Of a DNA stretch of 64,000 bases, positions 34,246 through 47,999 are shown in pieces; positions within the stretch are counted from its first letter, which is position 1, and the number at the start of each line of letters is the position of its first letter. Both the position numbers and the translations under genes were made by a program. A model generated the notes under the pieces. The model saw only the letters and a program-made list of their open reading frames with translations, did not search any database and was not told where the DNA came from. The stretch comes from Isoetes taiwanensis (lineage: Eukaryota > Streptophyta > Lycopodiopsida > Isoetales > Isoetaceae), in assembly GCA_021234155.1 (NCBI GenBank), contig JAJEKV010000107.1, positions 1,228,866-1,292,865 of the forward strand, in the 5' to 3' direction.

Positions 34246-34864
34246 CATCGATCCGAGACATCGGATCGCCATTCTAGAATGGGACGAGCATGCATGTTTT
34301 GCATGCATGCGGGCGGCGCATGCCCATTCTGGTTGGGAGTTCGCTATTTTAGGCGTTTTACGCCGACTTCTCATCGGCGCCCTCTTCTCTCTCAGTGATA
34401 CCTTATTCTCTTTGAACCCACCCTCCCCCCTTCTTTGTTATTGTATTTTTATCGCAAGTAACGCTGCCAGCCCCTCCACTGGAGGTTTGTTTTGTCTTGT
34501 TGTTTTGTTGGTGATGTGCGGTACAGTTAGCGAAATGCATCTGTTTCGACTTTTCCATTCGTGGGTTTTGGGAGCGATTTTATGCCTTCCGCTTGTCCAA
34601 GCCCCCTGGGCCCTTATCACTAGGGTTTTCCCTCGAAAACCCGAAGGGCGGGTTTTTAATCCCTGATAAGCTTTCGGCAGTACACTAGCCCTCTATTAGC
34701 ATTGTATTTTGTTGGGGTCCAAATGATATAATTGATTTTCCCTTTATTTTTATGGGTAGTTCGCGTGTGCGCTACCCACTATCCACCATTGTAGAAAATC
34801 TCTTTGAGATGAATGAGAAGCAAGTTCTAAGTTTGTTGGTTTCATGCGAGTCCCATTCTAGAAT
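34246..34864. mobile_element. Palindrome-ended element, copy C
   Basis: Starts CATCGATCCGAGACATCGGA and CCATTCTAGAATGGGACGAG like copies A and B, and ends GCGAGTCCCATTCTAGAAT. About 620 bp. It contains the perfect hairpin GGGTTTTCCCTCGAAAACCC near 34,623 and TTAATCCCTGATAAGC just after it. Differences from copy B are mostly small indels. Confidence 0.6.
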
Positions 34865-36510
34865 ATTATATTTGACCCGCAAGAGGCAAGACTGTATAGA
34901 GGGCAAAGTTTGTTTGACATGGTTTAGTAATGCGAAGATAATTATAGGATAGGGACGCTTAGGGGCGGGTTAGATAGCGTAAAAGTAATGTCTATCCGTC
35001 TGCCTATCCGTTGTCTGCATCCATCAAGTGCCACCAAATGGAATAAACCTGATAACAAAGTTCTGCAAGGCAACATATCAGTTAACCACTTTATTTTAAT
35101 TCATGGAGATATATTGTATGAAGATGACAGATGCACAATTTGAATTTTATAGGAAGCATATTCTTCGAGAGGAATAACGATATACATGGTATACTTATGT
35201 TGTTGATGGCCACTTGCAATCCAAGTAGAGCTCTAGAGCTTCTGAATTGGGGACTGGATTCTAACTACTACTTCATCCCATAATTCATAGAGATTTTTTA
35301 TACATCGACATGTACTCTTTCTAAACATCCTTTGCAGCGTTCCAAAACAAATTAAAACTTCTTGGCATATTCCAATCTTTCTTGCAGGCAAGAATAAAAT
35401 GCCGCAGTTCATTTCAACTTGTTCATTTTCAAGATTTGGGAGTTAAACCATGATTAGATCGCGATTTCGAGCAAATTGGATGGGTCAAATTGAATAGTGT
35501 TGTATATTTTAAAATTGTGCTAATGGTTTTGAATTTTTACTTATGGCTTGCTACCTATTGATATTAGGGTTCGTTCTTACTTCTTAGAGCAAAACATATA
35601 TTACTCTCTTAACCCTGATATTTTGAATGTTATATTTATTCTCATTTTATCTCCCTATATATAAGATTACTAGCTGGTTTTTGGAATTAGATATATGTAA
35701 CTTCCCGGTGCCAAATTGGGCTAAAATTAGAATTACATGTGTTTTTCTCCCCGTTTTTTTTTTTTCTGCATCATGGTACGGCCGCCCCGCCCATATATAT
35801 CAACACTCCCAAGCCTGCTATCTCCATCGCCCCTCCTTCGTTGTCGCAGTGTGTGCCCCTTCTCATCCACGCCACGTTTGTACAAAATCGATTTGTAACC
35901 GGCTCTATTTGTTCTACTCCTTGCGGAAGTTCTCCATCGTCCAAATGAGCTAGAAAACCTCGGGTGAATTACTATGCCTAATCGCAAAATTTGCCGTGTG
36001 TGTATATTACGATAATATGGAATAGCCTTCGGGATAGCTTCTAGAATTGATTGAAAATTGCTCATGTTTTGCTTTTCGATTTCAATTCCTTGACGAAATT
36101 CATCTCGCCAAGGCCCCAAAACCTACTGTGGTCTTTTGGCAAGCATAAAACCAGAACCTCAGAGCTTAAATTCTTAAAGCAAGGAGCCCTTTATTCTGCG
36201 TTATTGTTAAAACTTCTATTATTTGGCTATTCATGGGCAATTTAGGACCTATAATAATTCGGAGGCTAACCTATTTTAGATCCCAAAGGCAATTTGAGAG
36301 GGATACCTAGCTTCAACTATCCGTGTATGTCCCCCATCCGCCATGATATTTACATGGAAAACGCAATTAGTTCTAGATTCCGAGGCGAATTAAGATAGGA
36401 GGAGCGCAATTGTTAGGCTGAATGGACTATAAGCTTAATAGAGGCAAGAGACCAACCAACTACAATTTTGCAAAAAAAAAAAAAAGCGATAAGATGACAA
36501 TGCATTTGAG
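34865..36510. other. Spacer, no gene seen
   Basis: AT-rich, no domain recognised. The open frames near 35,627-36,119 overlap on both strands and show no known motif. A T-run lies at 35,755-35,765. Confidence 0.45.
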
Positions 36511-36511
36511 A

Positions 36512-36722
36512 GGAAAAAAAATGGTTCAATTTGGAGCAATTGTCATCCCGAGGATCATAGAAGGTCTAAATCAAACAGATGAGCTTAACCCATGAGGAGA
36601 AAAAACCAATCAAATAATGAGAGAAAAAATGGTTCAATTTGGAGCAATTGACATCCCGAGGATCATAGAAGGTCTAAATCAAATTGAGAACCCATGAGGA
36701 GAAAACCGGCCGAAATAATGTG
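36512..36722. repeat. Tandem duplication of ~105-bp unit
   Basis: Two direct copies (about 36,512-36,620 and 36,621-36,722) share ATGGTTCAATTTGGAGCAAT, ATCCCGAGGATCATAGAAGG and CCCATGAGGAGAAAA. They differ by a few small indels. No coding potential. Confidence 0.75.
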
Positions 36723-39700
36723 AGTTTCAATTTGATAAACTTCTGAGTTCAAATTTGAGCCGAGCCTATTTGATAATCGGTTTTCTTCAATACAAAGCAT
36801 CAAAATCCAATCTAGAATCATCACCTATGCTTTGCAAACACGCAAATTGTGTCCTTCCTCCTCGATTTCTAGGATTTGTAGGTTTTAAGGCTAAGATTTC
36901 TCAAAGAAAAGACCAAAGAATCGAAACTCATACACGATTCTTTGAACGAACCCACCGCCCTTGCTTTAGTGCTTTCTCGTGGAATCTACAGAAGAGGCCT
37001 AGTTAAATTAGAGAAATTAGATTGCAAGAAAAACAAAACAATGGACTGACTTCGCTTTCAAGAAAAACAGATCCCATGTTGGGTTCTTCCGAAACAGTTC
37101 GAAATTGATTAAATTGAGATTTAAAGATTTCTTGTGGAAGAACCCCACGATATGAGCGGGTGAAAGGATTTTAATCTCCACCGCTCGCTTTTAAGTTGTT
37201 GTCCATAGCTTTGGCATTTGATTCGATTAGACTTTAATTATCGAAAAACTCAAAGGGCTTAACTCCCGATCCCGCTTCGGCAAGAGATGGGCGTAAGCAT
37301 GGTTGATCCACCGGGCGTAAAAATGCCGGGCCATTATCCGCCGGCGGAATAGATCAACTTTTACACGTAACTATACTAATTAAATAGCCAAAACTTAGTC
37401 ATGAAAAAAAGAAGCATGGTGATCCAATTGCAGGCTTATTATCCGCAATGCTTTTTCTCAAGCCAAACCGGTCAAATTGCGATTGCAAGCTTTAAGGGCC
37501 GCGCCTTGCGATTAATCGATGAAAATACGAGTTGAATCCTTAAGGATGCAAAATAGATTCAATTGTGGTAGGCGAGTATATCCGGGAAGAAATCGTAGCA
37601 TTTTGCGCTGGAAGTAGTCCATTTGAATGCAACGTAAATTCCTGGGCCTCTATCAAGCTGATTGCCTCGAATCTAAAGCAGTAGATTCATGTTTAGGTTA
37701 AAATTCCATGTTCGAGTTCAAAAACTCATGTACACCGCTTTGATTGATCCTATTCAGCCAGCTCAGAGCATGATTTATACTTATTTCGCGGCCTAGAACT
37801 TTGTTTTCTTTTATGCTTTCGGCATTCCTATTTATTCAGAATCAATGCGAAAGTTTGTTTTATTATTTGGACAACGGGAAAATGTTCTACTGGGTGTAAA
37901 TTTGATTGAAAGGAGGTTAGACATGGCACTGCTATTCCTTTTCAATTCCATCGATTTTTTTCAATTAGAACAAATGTCATGTTTGCAATTCTTAGCAAAC
38001 CCAAAACCCTGGTAGTATAATCAAAGCTCCTAGACGAGTAAATGGGCTCCATCCCATCGCCCGAAAAGCTTAAGGCAACGACCAGTATTTTGATCCGTAT
38101 CCTTTTGAAGTAGCTAGCATTGTAGGCAAATTAGCAATGGCCAGGCCGCAACTACATGCCATTTGATGCGCTAAATCGAAATTCTCTCTGTGGAACCTTG
38201 AAATATACAGTCAGACTTTGGAGCATTGAACTTAGAGTTATAGTCTTTGATTGTTTCTTTTTTCGGAATACTTTGTGCTGTTTTCTTAAAAACATTAGAA
38301 CCATCTTCTTCTCTCTTTTTGAGGGGTCTACACTAAGATATCGTCCCCACCCCCCTAAATTTCTAGAACCAAATATTGTTGTTCAAAAAATTAATGTTCA
38401 AAGTATGAATTTTGAAAACACACGAATGTATCATTTGACATACATTCAGTGTAAGATTGATTTCCCATAGCATATGTTCATCTATGTTCCTAGATGAAAA
38501 AATCGAACAGGGCCTGAGCATCACTCAGAAAAAAAATTGAGAAAAACGGATAGATTCAAGACTTACAAATGTGATAAACTATATGCGCAAGGCAAAAATT
38601 CTCAAGAATTTAAGAACACTTGCAGCGCAAAATGAGAGATCCAGAATATTGAATATTTGAGACAGTGAAGAATTACTTGAGCTTTTGTACCTTCTTTAGA
38701 GACCATGTTTCAAGATTTTTTTGTCTACCATGCCTATGTCTTGAAACTTTACTTGCGGAACGATTTCACCAGTGTTGCAAGTATTCTAGACGTTAGCATA
38801 TTCTAAGTATGGCTTGGAAACTACTCTTACATTTTCTATATGCGCTTGCAAAGACTTGCTTTTCCTTATTTTGAGTCAAGCTCATAGATAATTTCTGTTT
38901 AAATTTGAAATTATTTATAAATTTCATTAACGCATTCAACCTCACCACTATTTTTGCAGATTCAGTCCTTATCCATCCGCTATCTTTTATTCTTTATCAT
39001 GCCAAAAACCAACATCCAACCAAACACAAGTATACGGAGCGAGGTCAGAGTTTTAAGTCTATGCATGTATCAAACATTTTAGAGTTGAATAATGATCTAA
39101 CTCACAGGTGCAAGAAACAAAGCGAAATGTCAAGACCTCAAATAATGATGACTCTAATATGCCCATTGACCCGATATCTAAGAAGCCCTCTTCAAGGTAT
39201 GTAATCACGTTCTTCTACATGCATTATTTGTTAGCTAAGACCATGATCACCATGTCAATTTGTTATATTAGGAGATGTAAACGTGCAAAACATGTCTCAA
39301 ACGCAACAAATATAGAAAAAGATCAGGAACAACATTACACAATCGCAAAAACAAGAGGGCGTCCAAGGTAAACCTAATTATTCGTACATGAATGAGTGTC
39401 TATTTTCTATTTCATCTTATTTTTTTACATGCGACCTATATTACATTTTAGTCATTGTTATGAATATAAACTGCATTGCATAATTAATCAAAAATACGAT
39501 TCTACTAAATTTTTTCTAGTAGCATAGTCATAACACAGGCTATCCAGCCGCTTACTATCTCAATTTGAAATATTAGCAAATGATGAAATAGACAATATAC
39601 AATAATAAGGAAGGAAGGAAGGAAGTGTATTTTAACGTCCTATGTAACATAGAATTTGCTATTTCAATGACTAGCAAACGAAAAAATTTCTATGCCTATA

Positions 39701-40380
39701 AAAAGCTTCTTTCCCCATTACAAAACACTTATAACCTTTTAATTATTTTATATAAGTTTCCCGATAAAAAGATTGTCCATGGATATTTGAAACCGATAAT
39801 TCATATTCAGAATTGAAAAATGTAAATGATAAAACACATAGCCACTACAATGTGAACAACCGAATAATGTCGTAAACCAAAAAAAGAGCCTATATATAGT
39901 CCATCACCGTATTTGATTCTTGACATTTTTTGCTATATCGATCTTGATAGGCTATCTCACTAATTTGAAAGGACTTCCGTGATGATGAAATAGACAAGAT
40001 TCTCAATTTATTAGGAAAATACCATTTATTTCCCTCTCTTGAACAAACCATGACATCTAACTAAACTATCCGGAATTTCTATGCCTAGAAACTATCAACA
40101 TCATTTGAATACTTTTGAACTTAGCCATGACAAAAAATATAATTCATAGAATTGAAACGCTGTACATATGGGACAAAGAATGTGAGCAAGGAATAACAAA
40201 CTTTCCATTGAGTACTTATACTCATGAATTCAGATCTATAGTATTAACGAATTATATGTACTAAATAGATTGCTTTACATTAATTTATTAGAATCCATTT
40301 ATTTCCTCCCTATACTATGACATCTAACTAAACTATCCGACCTCGCCTAGAAACTATCTATAATAAAAAATAATGACACA
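36723..40380. other. Spacer, no certain gene
   Basis: Mostly AT-rich. Plus-strand frames near 39,108-39,371 end in a basic RGRPR-like run and are flanked by GTATGT and GTAAAC, so an upstream exon of the Helitron gene is possible but unproven. AAGG microrepeats lie at 39,608-39,625. Nothing else recognised. Confidence 0.4.
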
Positions 40381-40456
40381 TTGGACCTTGCTCTCTCTCC
40401 ATCTCTCTCTCTTTATCGTATTCTAATCTATTTCTCCATCTCCCTCTCTCTGAATT

Positions 40457-40520
<64 letters not shown>
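40381..40520. repeat. CT-rich microsatellite
   Basis: A CTCTCTCC-rich stretch leads into an uninterrupted (TC)n tract of about 58 bp at 40,462-40,519. It is about 0.4 kb upstream of the Helitron coding remains. Confidence 0.85.
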
Positions 40521-40523
<3 letters not shown>

Positions 40524-40839
40524 TAGTTGAATGACATCTAGTTGAACGATCTAACCTCAATTATTCCACACACATTGACCTTTGCTCCTTTCCATTGACA
40601 TCTTTTTCATCATATCTTTAATAGACTATCTCTAGCTAATGTAGAAGACCTATACTCCATGAATTCAGAATAGATTCCTTACATTAATTTACTAGGAATG
40701 CAATGCATACTATGACATCTAGTTGAACTATCCAACCCCAATCCTTAAAAGTCACCAAGATCATTGAACTTAGCCATACATAAAAGTTCCATACATATTG
40801 AACTTTGCTCCTTTTCATTGACACCTCTTTCATCGTATC

Positions 40840-43800
40840 TTGAATAGGCTATCTCCAGCTAATCTAGAAGGGCTTCCTTACGATGAAATGAACAAGATTA
40901 TAAATCGAAAAAATACCATCAATATGAAGCTCAAAAAGATTAAAAGGAGTTGTTACCTCACCGCAAAAACGAAATACCACCGGGTTACTAAATCGCTCCA
41001 TGGAGGTCGATCGAATACGCCCCCATGGAACCAACTTACCAAAGTACAAAGAATCGCTAATCTTGACACATCAACTTCTAATATCGCAAGTCGCACATTG
41101 GCAAAGCCAAATCGCTATGATGCAACGGGATATGAAACCCACGTAACATGAACCATTGAAATGGCAAAAAAATGTGACATATGTCACATTGATTTACTCA
41201 ACTCCAAAACATATCGCTCATGGGTAAAACAATGGACGCCGCTTACTTCCACCCTTGAGCCGCCTCCTAACCTTGAAGAACTTTATTCGATGCCCAAATT
41301 TTCTCAAAATTCACGATTGTGAACAACTTATTTTGTTTTATCGCTCTTGGTGTTGACGGTGATTTCATGGACTTAAAATGCCATCATCGGGCCGCAATCA
41401 TGGGCCGCACATACCACCGAATTCTATCCGCAGCACACCCACTAGCACACTTCATTGGTATATATATGAAAGCTCAATGAGACATACCATTGCCGCCAAC
41501 ATGCAAATACCATCCACATGGATTATGCAAATTGTCGCTACTCTAGACATGATCAATCCATATATTAGACAACCGAAAACAATAAAGGAATTACATCCCG
41601 CACCTAAAAGGCTTACCCCGCGTAATCCTCCACATCGATGAAATAGCCGCTATCGTGACATGCCAATAACTCCGCCACCATAAAACCTAGAACCGCAATG
41701 GTTTGATGCAAAGACGACCATGACCCAAAGAGTTCTTGAGCATCCTTGACCCTACATATGAGCCACTTCAATACCCAATCGCTTTTTCCACACCTAACAC
41801 CGTGGTGGCATCCACACAACAACAAAAACATGTCCCAAATAGACCGGTACCGAACTAGACTACTTCCACCTAACCTCGCCGCGCAGCCTAGGCAGATTGT
41901 GCGGCGAGTACCTCGCTGACATGTACCGAGGGTCGAAGAAGAGCCAAATTATATCGTAGAATCGAGGGCTATCGAAACTTCACACAACATGAAGATGACT
42001 TCATCGATGATGACGATCCCGATGCCCATTACGTAAGTCTACCAAAGATCCTTTCGGGCTCCGTGCAATGGTGTGCCGCTCAAGCAGCGTATGCCCCGCA
42101 CTTGCAAGAGTTAAAGGAAGACCCAGCAAATCTTCATAACTATGACAACGAATCCAATGTGGCCCGAAATAAAACAGGGTTACATCCCTACCAAAATGCA
42201 TCCGACAACCCCACGGGCCGCCGCTCGAAAGCATGCCATGAAAGAGTCCAATATACAAAGAACATCATTCAAAAATATCTCGACCCATATCCTACATGAT
42301 GCACGCCATCGAATTCCAACAGAGGGGATTACCCCACGCACACATGGTCGTAAAGACAGAGCATGAAATTCGATAGACATGATCGATAGTCTAATATCCG
42401 GCAGAACTACCGTAAGACCCCGTACTAAGAGCACAAGTCGAAAATACATGATCCATAGACATACAAAACGCCGCCTCAAAGAAAACAATAGATGCCGCTA
42501 CAAGTACCCAAAGCCAATAAACCCAACAACGTACATCGATGAAAAAGGGATACGCATAATATAGACGATTTAACCGAGGCGCACGTGAAATGTCGCTCCA
42601 TATATGCCTTTTTTATCGAGAGAAATGGATTGCCATGTCTATGCAGATGTCGATCGACCGCGGTACATATTTGCATACCTTTACGGCTACATATACAAAG
42701 GCTTTCGAGCACGGCCCGCCTCCACATCGACTCGCCAAACATACTTCCACACAACCTATCGCGAACAACCAACAATGACCGTGAGCCACGCTTAGAAACG
42801 AAATCCAAGACTATATATCTCAAGGCTACCTATCCTCGATGGAAGCAACATGGAGAATTATGTCCTATCACATGACTGAAAAGCACCCTTCACAAATGCC
42901 TCCCCTTACATTTAGAGGGACAAAACGTACATCATTTAAGAAGTGCTGACAAACACCGAATCTCCTTGCTAGATGATACTTCCTACCACCACTGATCCTA
43001 AGTTTGATCACGTGACCTACATCGAATACAATGAACAAAGATACCTCTACCACATACAAGCCAGACACCATCCTCAAACCAACCGACCACCTAGAGCAAA
43101 AACACGCAGGCGTAACCCAAAATATCATCCACGAGAGAACGAGAGGTCAGCTAATTTGTAGGATACGCCTACTACTTCCAAAAGTTGGAGAAGCATTCTA
43201 CCTAAGACTAATCCTACTCCACAAAGCAAAGACGATGTTGGGAAGAACTCAAGACCCACTTCCATCCAACGACAAGATAAGACATACCAAGAAACCGCTC
43301 AAGCCATTGGACTAATCGCACCAGCAACTGAAGCAATAGCAGTAATGCAGGAAGCAATCTTATGTCTACAGACTCCATCACAACTGCGATTCCTATTTAC
43401 ACTCCTAATACTAGATTCTGGACCAGCACTTCAGCTATGGAAGACATTTCAAGACCACATGATAGCCGACTTCCTAGAACAATATCCGAAAACCAAGCTT
43501 ATCGCCACAATGAAACCCCGGGTCGCCATCAACAATATCTTGATCCAACACCAAACACCGAAGCCTTCGCCTACCCACACAAAACATCCCATCCAAAGAA
43601 GTACAAAATGAACTCGCAAAGTTCCCCGACCACGAAGAGTACCTCATAAAGAGCTCAACTATGTCGCAAACCATGAACAAGAACCAGACCTCAATTTACA
43701 CCCACATATGCCAACTTATCAACAATAGCAGTTGTCCATCCCCAATCTTCGTATGGAAAGGCAGAACCGAAAACATACGCCCTCAATGCCATCTCCTCTC

Positions 43801-45055
43801 TACATACGAGGATCGAACTAAATAATCCTACCGCGGTGTGCCACCACAAGATTGGCATCACTACAAGATCCCGCCGGAAGAACTCAAGACTCCCTCCAAA
43901 TACCTATCATCGAAAACAATATCGAATCCATTCCCTACTCGATCCACATTCTCCAAGGGCCGCATTGATCAACACCGCAACAAAGAATCATATGGGATGA
44001 GTTTCCCCATGGCAAACAGAGCAATCATAGAAGCAAAATACATCCTCTTGCGTAACATAACAGTACAAAGAGCCCATTCGGAGGAAAACTATTCATAGCA
44101 ATGGGGATTTCGCATAAATCGCCTCGTCATCAAAATGAGGAGGAAAAAATGAAGAACAATAAACGATCCATCATATCCTCACACTTATGGAAACACTTCA
44201 AAGTCCTAGAGCTCAACGAGCCGCCAGAACGCAAAATGATCCGTAGCTCATACAATTCGCCGACGATATTGAGAAGGTCACCGCTCAATAACATTCCACC
44301 GACATTGTTCAAGACAACAACGAAAAATCGAGACGCCATCAACTTCTTATACAACGTATACATACTACTAACGCCCACCATATGCTAAAAGAGAGCATTC
44401 CTATCTCCAAAGAACGCCCCCGCCGACAAATTTTCAACATTGAAATCATAATAATGATCCTTAGAAGACCCTTTAAGCTACTTTAGCGCCGATTGCACTC
44501 ACTTGAAAACCACCAGCACCATTGAGGACCATCCAATGGCAACAAATGACTTCCTCAATGGCTACAAACACCCAAATCCACAACACCTAACTTCAACCAA
44601 GCCCAACACCATATGCCACATCACAAAGACATTAGACAAAGACAGAGGACTCGTCAAAAACGCCAGAGTCATGGTATGCTCAATGCATTCCAAGTTCAGA
44701 ATCAGAAAACTTCTAACAGTCAACCACAAAGACGTGGGAAACATACACCCCATATCCCGGTCGACTTCTTCCACCAGCCGGACAACCGGCCCCGACAATC
44801 CACGCATCGACAACTCCCACTACGACCCCTACTTCGACAACATTCCACGCTGTTCGACTAACCCTCGACAAAATAGTCCTCGACCGCGAATCAAGTCTTT
44901 ACACACGGACAACTATACACGGCACTCACACGCTGCATTTAAAAAAAAGAAGATGTATTAATCCTCCTCGACGAAGTCAAACACGGACAAGACCACAACA
45001 AACGCCGCCTACAAAGAACTACTTCCGTGAACAAGGTAAAAAAAAAAAAAAAAAA
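40840..45055 (+). mobile_element. Helitron Rep/helicase remnant
   Basis: All frames are broken, but the protein order is that of a Helitron Rep-Hel protein. PPPNLEELY (41,261) and IRQPKTIKEL (41,563) belong to the N-terminal part, then LHIDEIAAIVTC (41,629), LDPTYEPLQYPIAF (41,749) and MTTNPMWPEI (42,142). Next are KYPKPINPTTYIDEKG (42,507), YIFAYLYGYIYKGF (42,664), and RGQLICRIRLLLPKVGEAFY (43,143). The helicase part gives SHLWKHFKVLEL (44,183), AFLSPKNAPAD (44,396), and near the end FTHGQLYTALTR (44,900). Helitrons replicate by rolling circle with this Y2-type Rep and SF1B helicase. The Rep active tyrosines are not clearly legible. A poly(A) run at 45,038-45,055 follows. Element ends are not determined. 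Confidence 0.75.
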
Positions 45056-46880
45056 CACTCCATCCATTCATGCCCAGATGTAGATGGAGCACCGATCCCC
45101 TGAGATTGATGCTCCCCTACACCACGCGGCCCCGCACTGACGCGGTCGAACTTGGTTCGACTCCTGTAGGAAATACCAATGGCGTACGGCCAAATTTTTT
45201 GTATGAGGATAAAATTACTTATATTCCTATAGGTCAATTCATATGGTCATAATAGACTATGGAAATTACCTATTTGTGATTGTTTTCTATAGTAGATGAA
45301 TAAAAAACCTCTTTCTCCCGTAAAAAAAAAGGAAATCTTGCAACCAGAAGGATATTATGACTTGCCAGCCTGAATTGATGAAGCAACTGAACCTGGAGTA
45401 GTGGGAACAATGCAAGCAATCCAACAAGTACAACCGAAAAGCATTATGAGGGAACATGTCAACTTCACCAATGGGTTAGTCACTAGCACATTAGAATCAT
45501 CCTGGTATTATTATAACTTCTCTACAGAATAAGAAGAAGGGACTACTGACGCAGGGCTAAGGAAGAAAATCACAGGCTAAAGGCCATTGAGCTAGGAAAG
45601 CAAGCTGTTTCTATTAGTTCCGGAGGCGTAGTATGAGAGCTTCACTATCTAAGAAGATAGTGCTTGTAAAAAGTCATTCATGGTGATTGCAATCGACTTG
45701 CAATTAGTGGAAAAAAGTAAAACTTACTTTGTGCATAGTAGATATACCTTACAGACTTCAAAATCAAAGACAACACAACTTTTAGCCATTTGCAAATCGA
45801 GCATTTTGAGGGCTTCAAAGGAATTAGCACATCCCTACCCGTGTAATTGTTTTTCATTCGACTTGCAAATCATATCGGGTACCTAAGCCTATCGATGTGA
45901 TTCGCAACGCTGGATTTGAAAATGCCATCCGGTGAGATCATGAAACATCCCGTATAAATTTATACCATCTCACTTGCATTTCTATCTTGGTTCCTTCCAG
46001 GTTGAAGACGAATGTTACTAACCATGGTGGTGGTCCAAGGTTGGTAAGTTGCTTTGAGCATTCCCTTATAGCCTCCTATTTGTATAATGTAATGTTTTTA
46101 ATCACATGTATTTACCAAAGGATTGAAGTTGAAGAATGAGTTGAAGTATAGTGTCCGCCAATATGTGAACCTCTCATATTCCCAGGGAATCCACTTAAAC
46201 ATGCCACCTACGTGCAAAGGGTGGTAAGAGAACCCTATATAAAATACATTCTGGCGCCGACATCGGATTGACGAACTGTTCAAGAATATGGCAAGGACCA
46301 AACAGACGGCAAGGAAGCCCCCGCGACGCCGACGCTTCAAATGCCACAAATGTAATTCGCCTCGATTCAAAGGATACTCCAAGAACACCTTTTTCTAAGA
46401 AGGCTTAATCTTCATCCAAAGAGGAGGCAAACTTGGACCAAAGCTTACGGACGGAAGTCCTAGACGACGAAGCCCGCACATACGCACCGATCCTCAAGAA
46501 ATCACGAGGAGGAAAGAAGGAGCAGGGAGGAACGGGAGCGTAGGACAACAGCCGACACCAAGAACAACTCAAGCTTGGGCCCGCCCCAGCAGAACCCCAG
46601 GAGAGGGAGGAGCAAAATGGCAAAGGCTTAGCCCCTCATTGAAGAAGAAGACCTCGGCGCTCATCAGGCATGAAGCCAAAGAGCCGACGAGAGAGGGGAG
46701 GACGGCGAGACGGGAGGACAAACCTAGCACAGCCTTATGAGCCGAAGAAGAGGAAGGCCAAAGGCATTATCCCCGCTATTTATACAATCCAAACAAGAAT
46801 ACTATTCGCATGTAATCACCTAAGGCCAAGCCCAAAAACATAAGGCCAAGCCCAAAAACATCCCCTTCGTAATCACACAT
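45056..46880. other. Spacer and unidentified repeat remnants
   Basis: No gene recognised. A tRNA B-box-like GGTTCGACTCC is at 45,154-45,164 in a GC-rich stretch, possibly part of a SINE or LTR. The region 46,400-46,760 is purine-rich with GAAGAAGAGGAAGG-type sequence. ATAAGGCCAAGCCCAAAAAC is directly repeated at about 46,822-46,860. Confidence 0.4.
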
Positions 46881-46883
46881 GCG

Positions 46884-47960
46884 GTGGTTCTTATACTTGC
46901 AATAAATATACGACCCTCGTGGTGCACATGCAAATTACCCTTGCAAGAAGGCCTGCTTTGGAAATCATGTGATTCGGACGTGGAACAAGGCTTGCAGCCG
47001 CCTTGCCAATGGGAAAGCCCCGACTTGATGGTATGCGTGCGTAATTGCTTGGCGGGCGTGGCCGCCCATAATACCGGGCATTTACCGCCTTGTTCAACAA
47101 GGCATTACAAGAAGGTTTCCCCGCAGCGGGGACCAACATGCAAAGGACCGTGCAGATTAAGACCCCGCACTCAACCATTGACCACATCTTCCGCTGCAAA
47201 CTCGGGATTGAAGATGCAGAACCGCCGTGATCTATATTGTTGCTTTGTGGATTTTATGAAGCGCTTGACAATCGTGCCTCGAAAACTATGGGCAAGACCG
47301 CAATCACCGGGTTCCTATAGATTTGCGCACGCAAAGCATAATAAAGAATAAAAAGATGCTCTGGTCGGGTTGCGCAGACAAGCCAACCATTTGATAGTAG
47401 TATCCGGGTTCCTCGGGGATGCCCTCTCCCCAACATTGTTTGGGCTTTTACATTGATCAATTGGAGAGCCGGTTTGCCGATAATGGGGGCGATGGAGCTC
47501 ACCTTCTCTATCGATCATCATCGACAGCTTAATATATACCGATGATGTGGACCTCCTAGTTTACACACCAGCAGACATGCAACGGCATCTCGATGCCCCG
47601 GACACATTCTCGCCAAGCGACCGATGGGTGAAAGTATGTCGGTGGGTAGCAAAAACGCCGACCCCAAAGACCCAAAGACCAGCACCCTTCACACTACTTT
47701 TTCCACCCTTCACCAATTGAAGTGTAACCTATGCTATGCCCGCCACTTCACATAGGCGCACCCGCTTCAATCATAACCTTCTTAACGCCCCCACCGTAAT
47801 TAATGACTCGCGGACCAAAGGGTAGCGAACTTTGAATTTGTAATTTCGAACCGTGTTCCCCACCTTTTGCTACTCCGCCATATAGCCTCATGGAGAAGAA
47901 GCTCTAGAATTTCAGGATTCACTCCAAGCTTAGTATTCCAAAACTCAAACGCCAAAAACT
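46884..47960 (+). mobile_element. LINE reverse transcriptase remnant (1)
   Basis: Frame-broken but ordered: RRDLYCCFVDFMKRL (47,224; the F-x-D-F/A-K-A-F-D block), TIVPRKLWARPQS, VSGFLGDALSPTLFGLLH (47,399; degenerate QGCPLSPTLF), then IYTDDVDLLVYTPADMQRHL (47,533; YxDD catalytic core). Thumb-like FHTTFSTLHQLKCNLCYA follows. This is a non-LTR reverse transcriptase; start and end of the element are unclear. A second remnant of a similar family is at 55.2-56.6 kb. Confidence 0.65.
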
Positions 47961-47999
47961 ATGGTGAAGAAGGTTGTTAATCCACGGCTCAGCCAAAGA

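Noticed and set aside
40462-40519. Helitron 5' TC terminus in the (TC)n tract
   Set aside because: Helitrons begin with TC, but a microsatellite gives no way to fix an end, and no matching 3' hairpin plus CTRR was found near 45 kb.
42001-43128. Minus-strand genes at 42-43 kb
   Set aside because: They are shadows of the Helitron Rep/helicase coding sequence on the plus strand.
45080-45175. tRNA gene
   Set aside because: A B-box-like GGTTCGACTCC is present at 45,154, but I could not build an acceptor stem, anticodon arm or a convincing A box around it.
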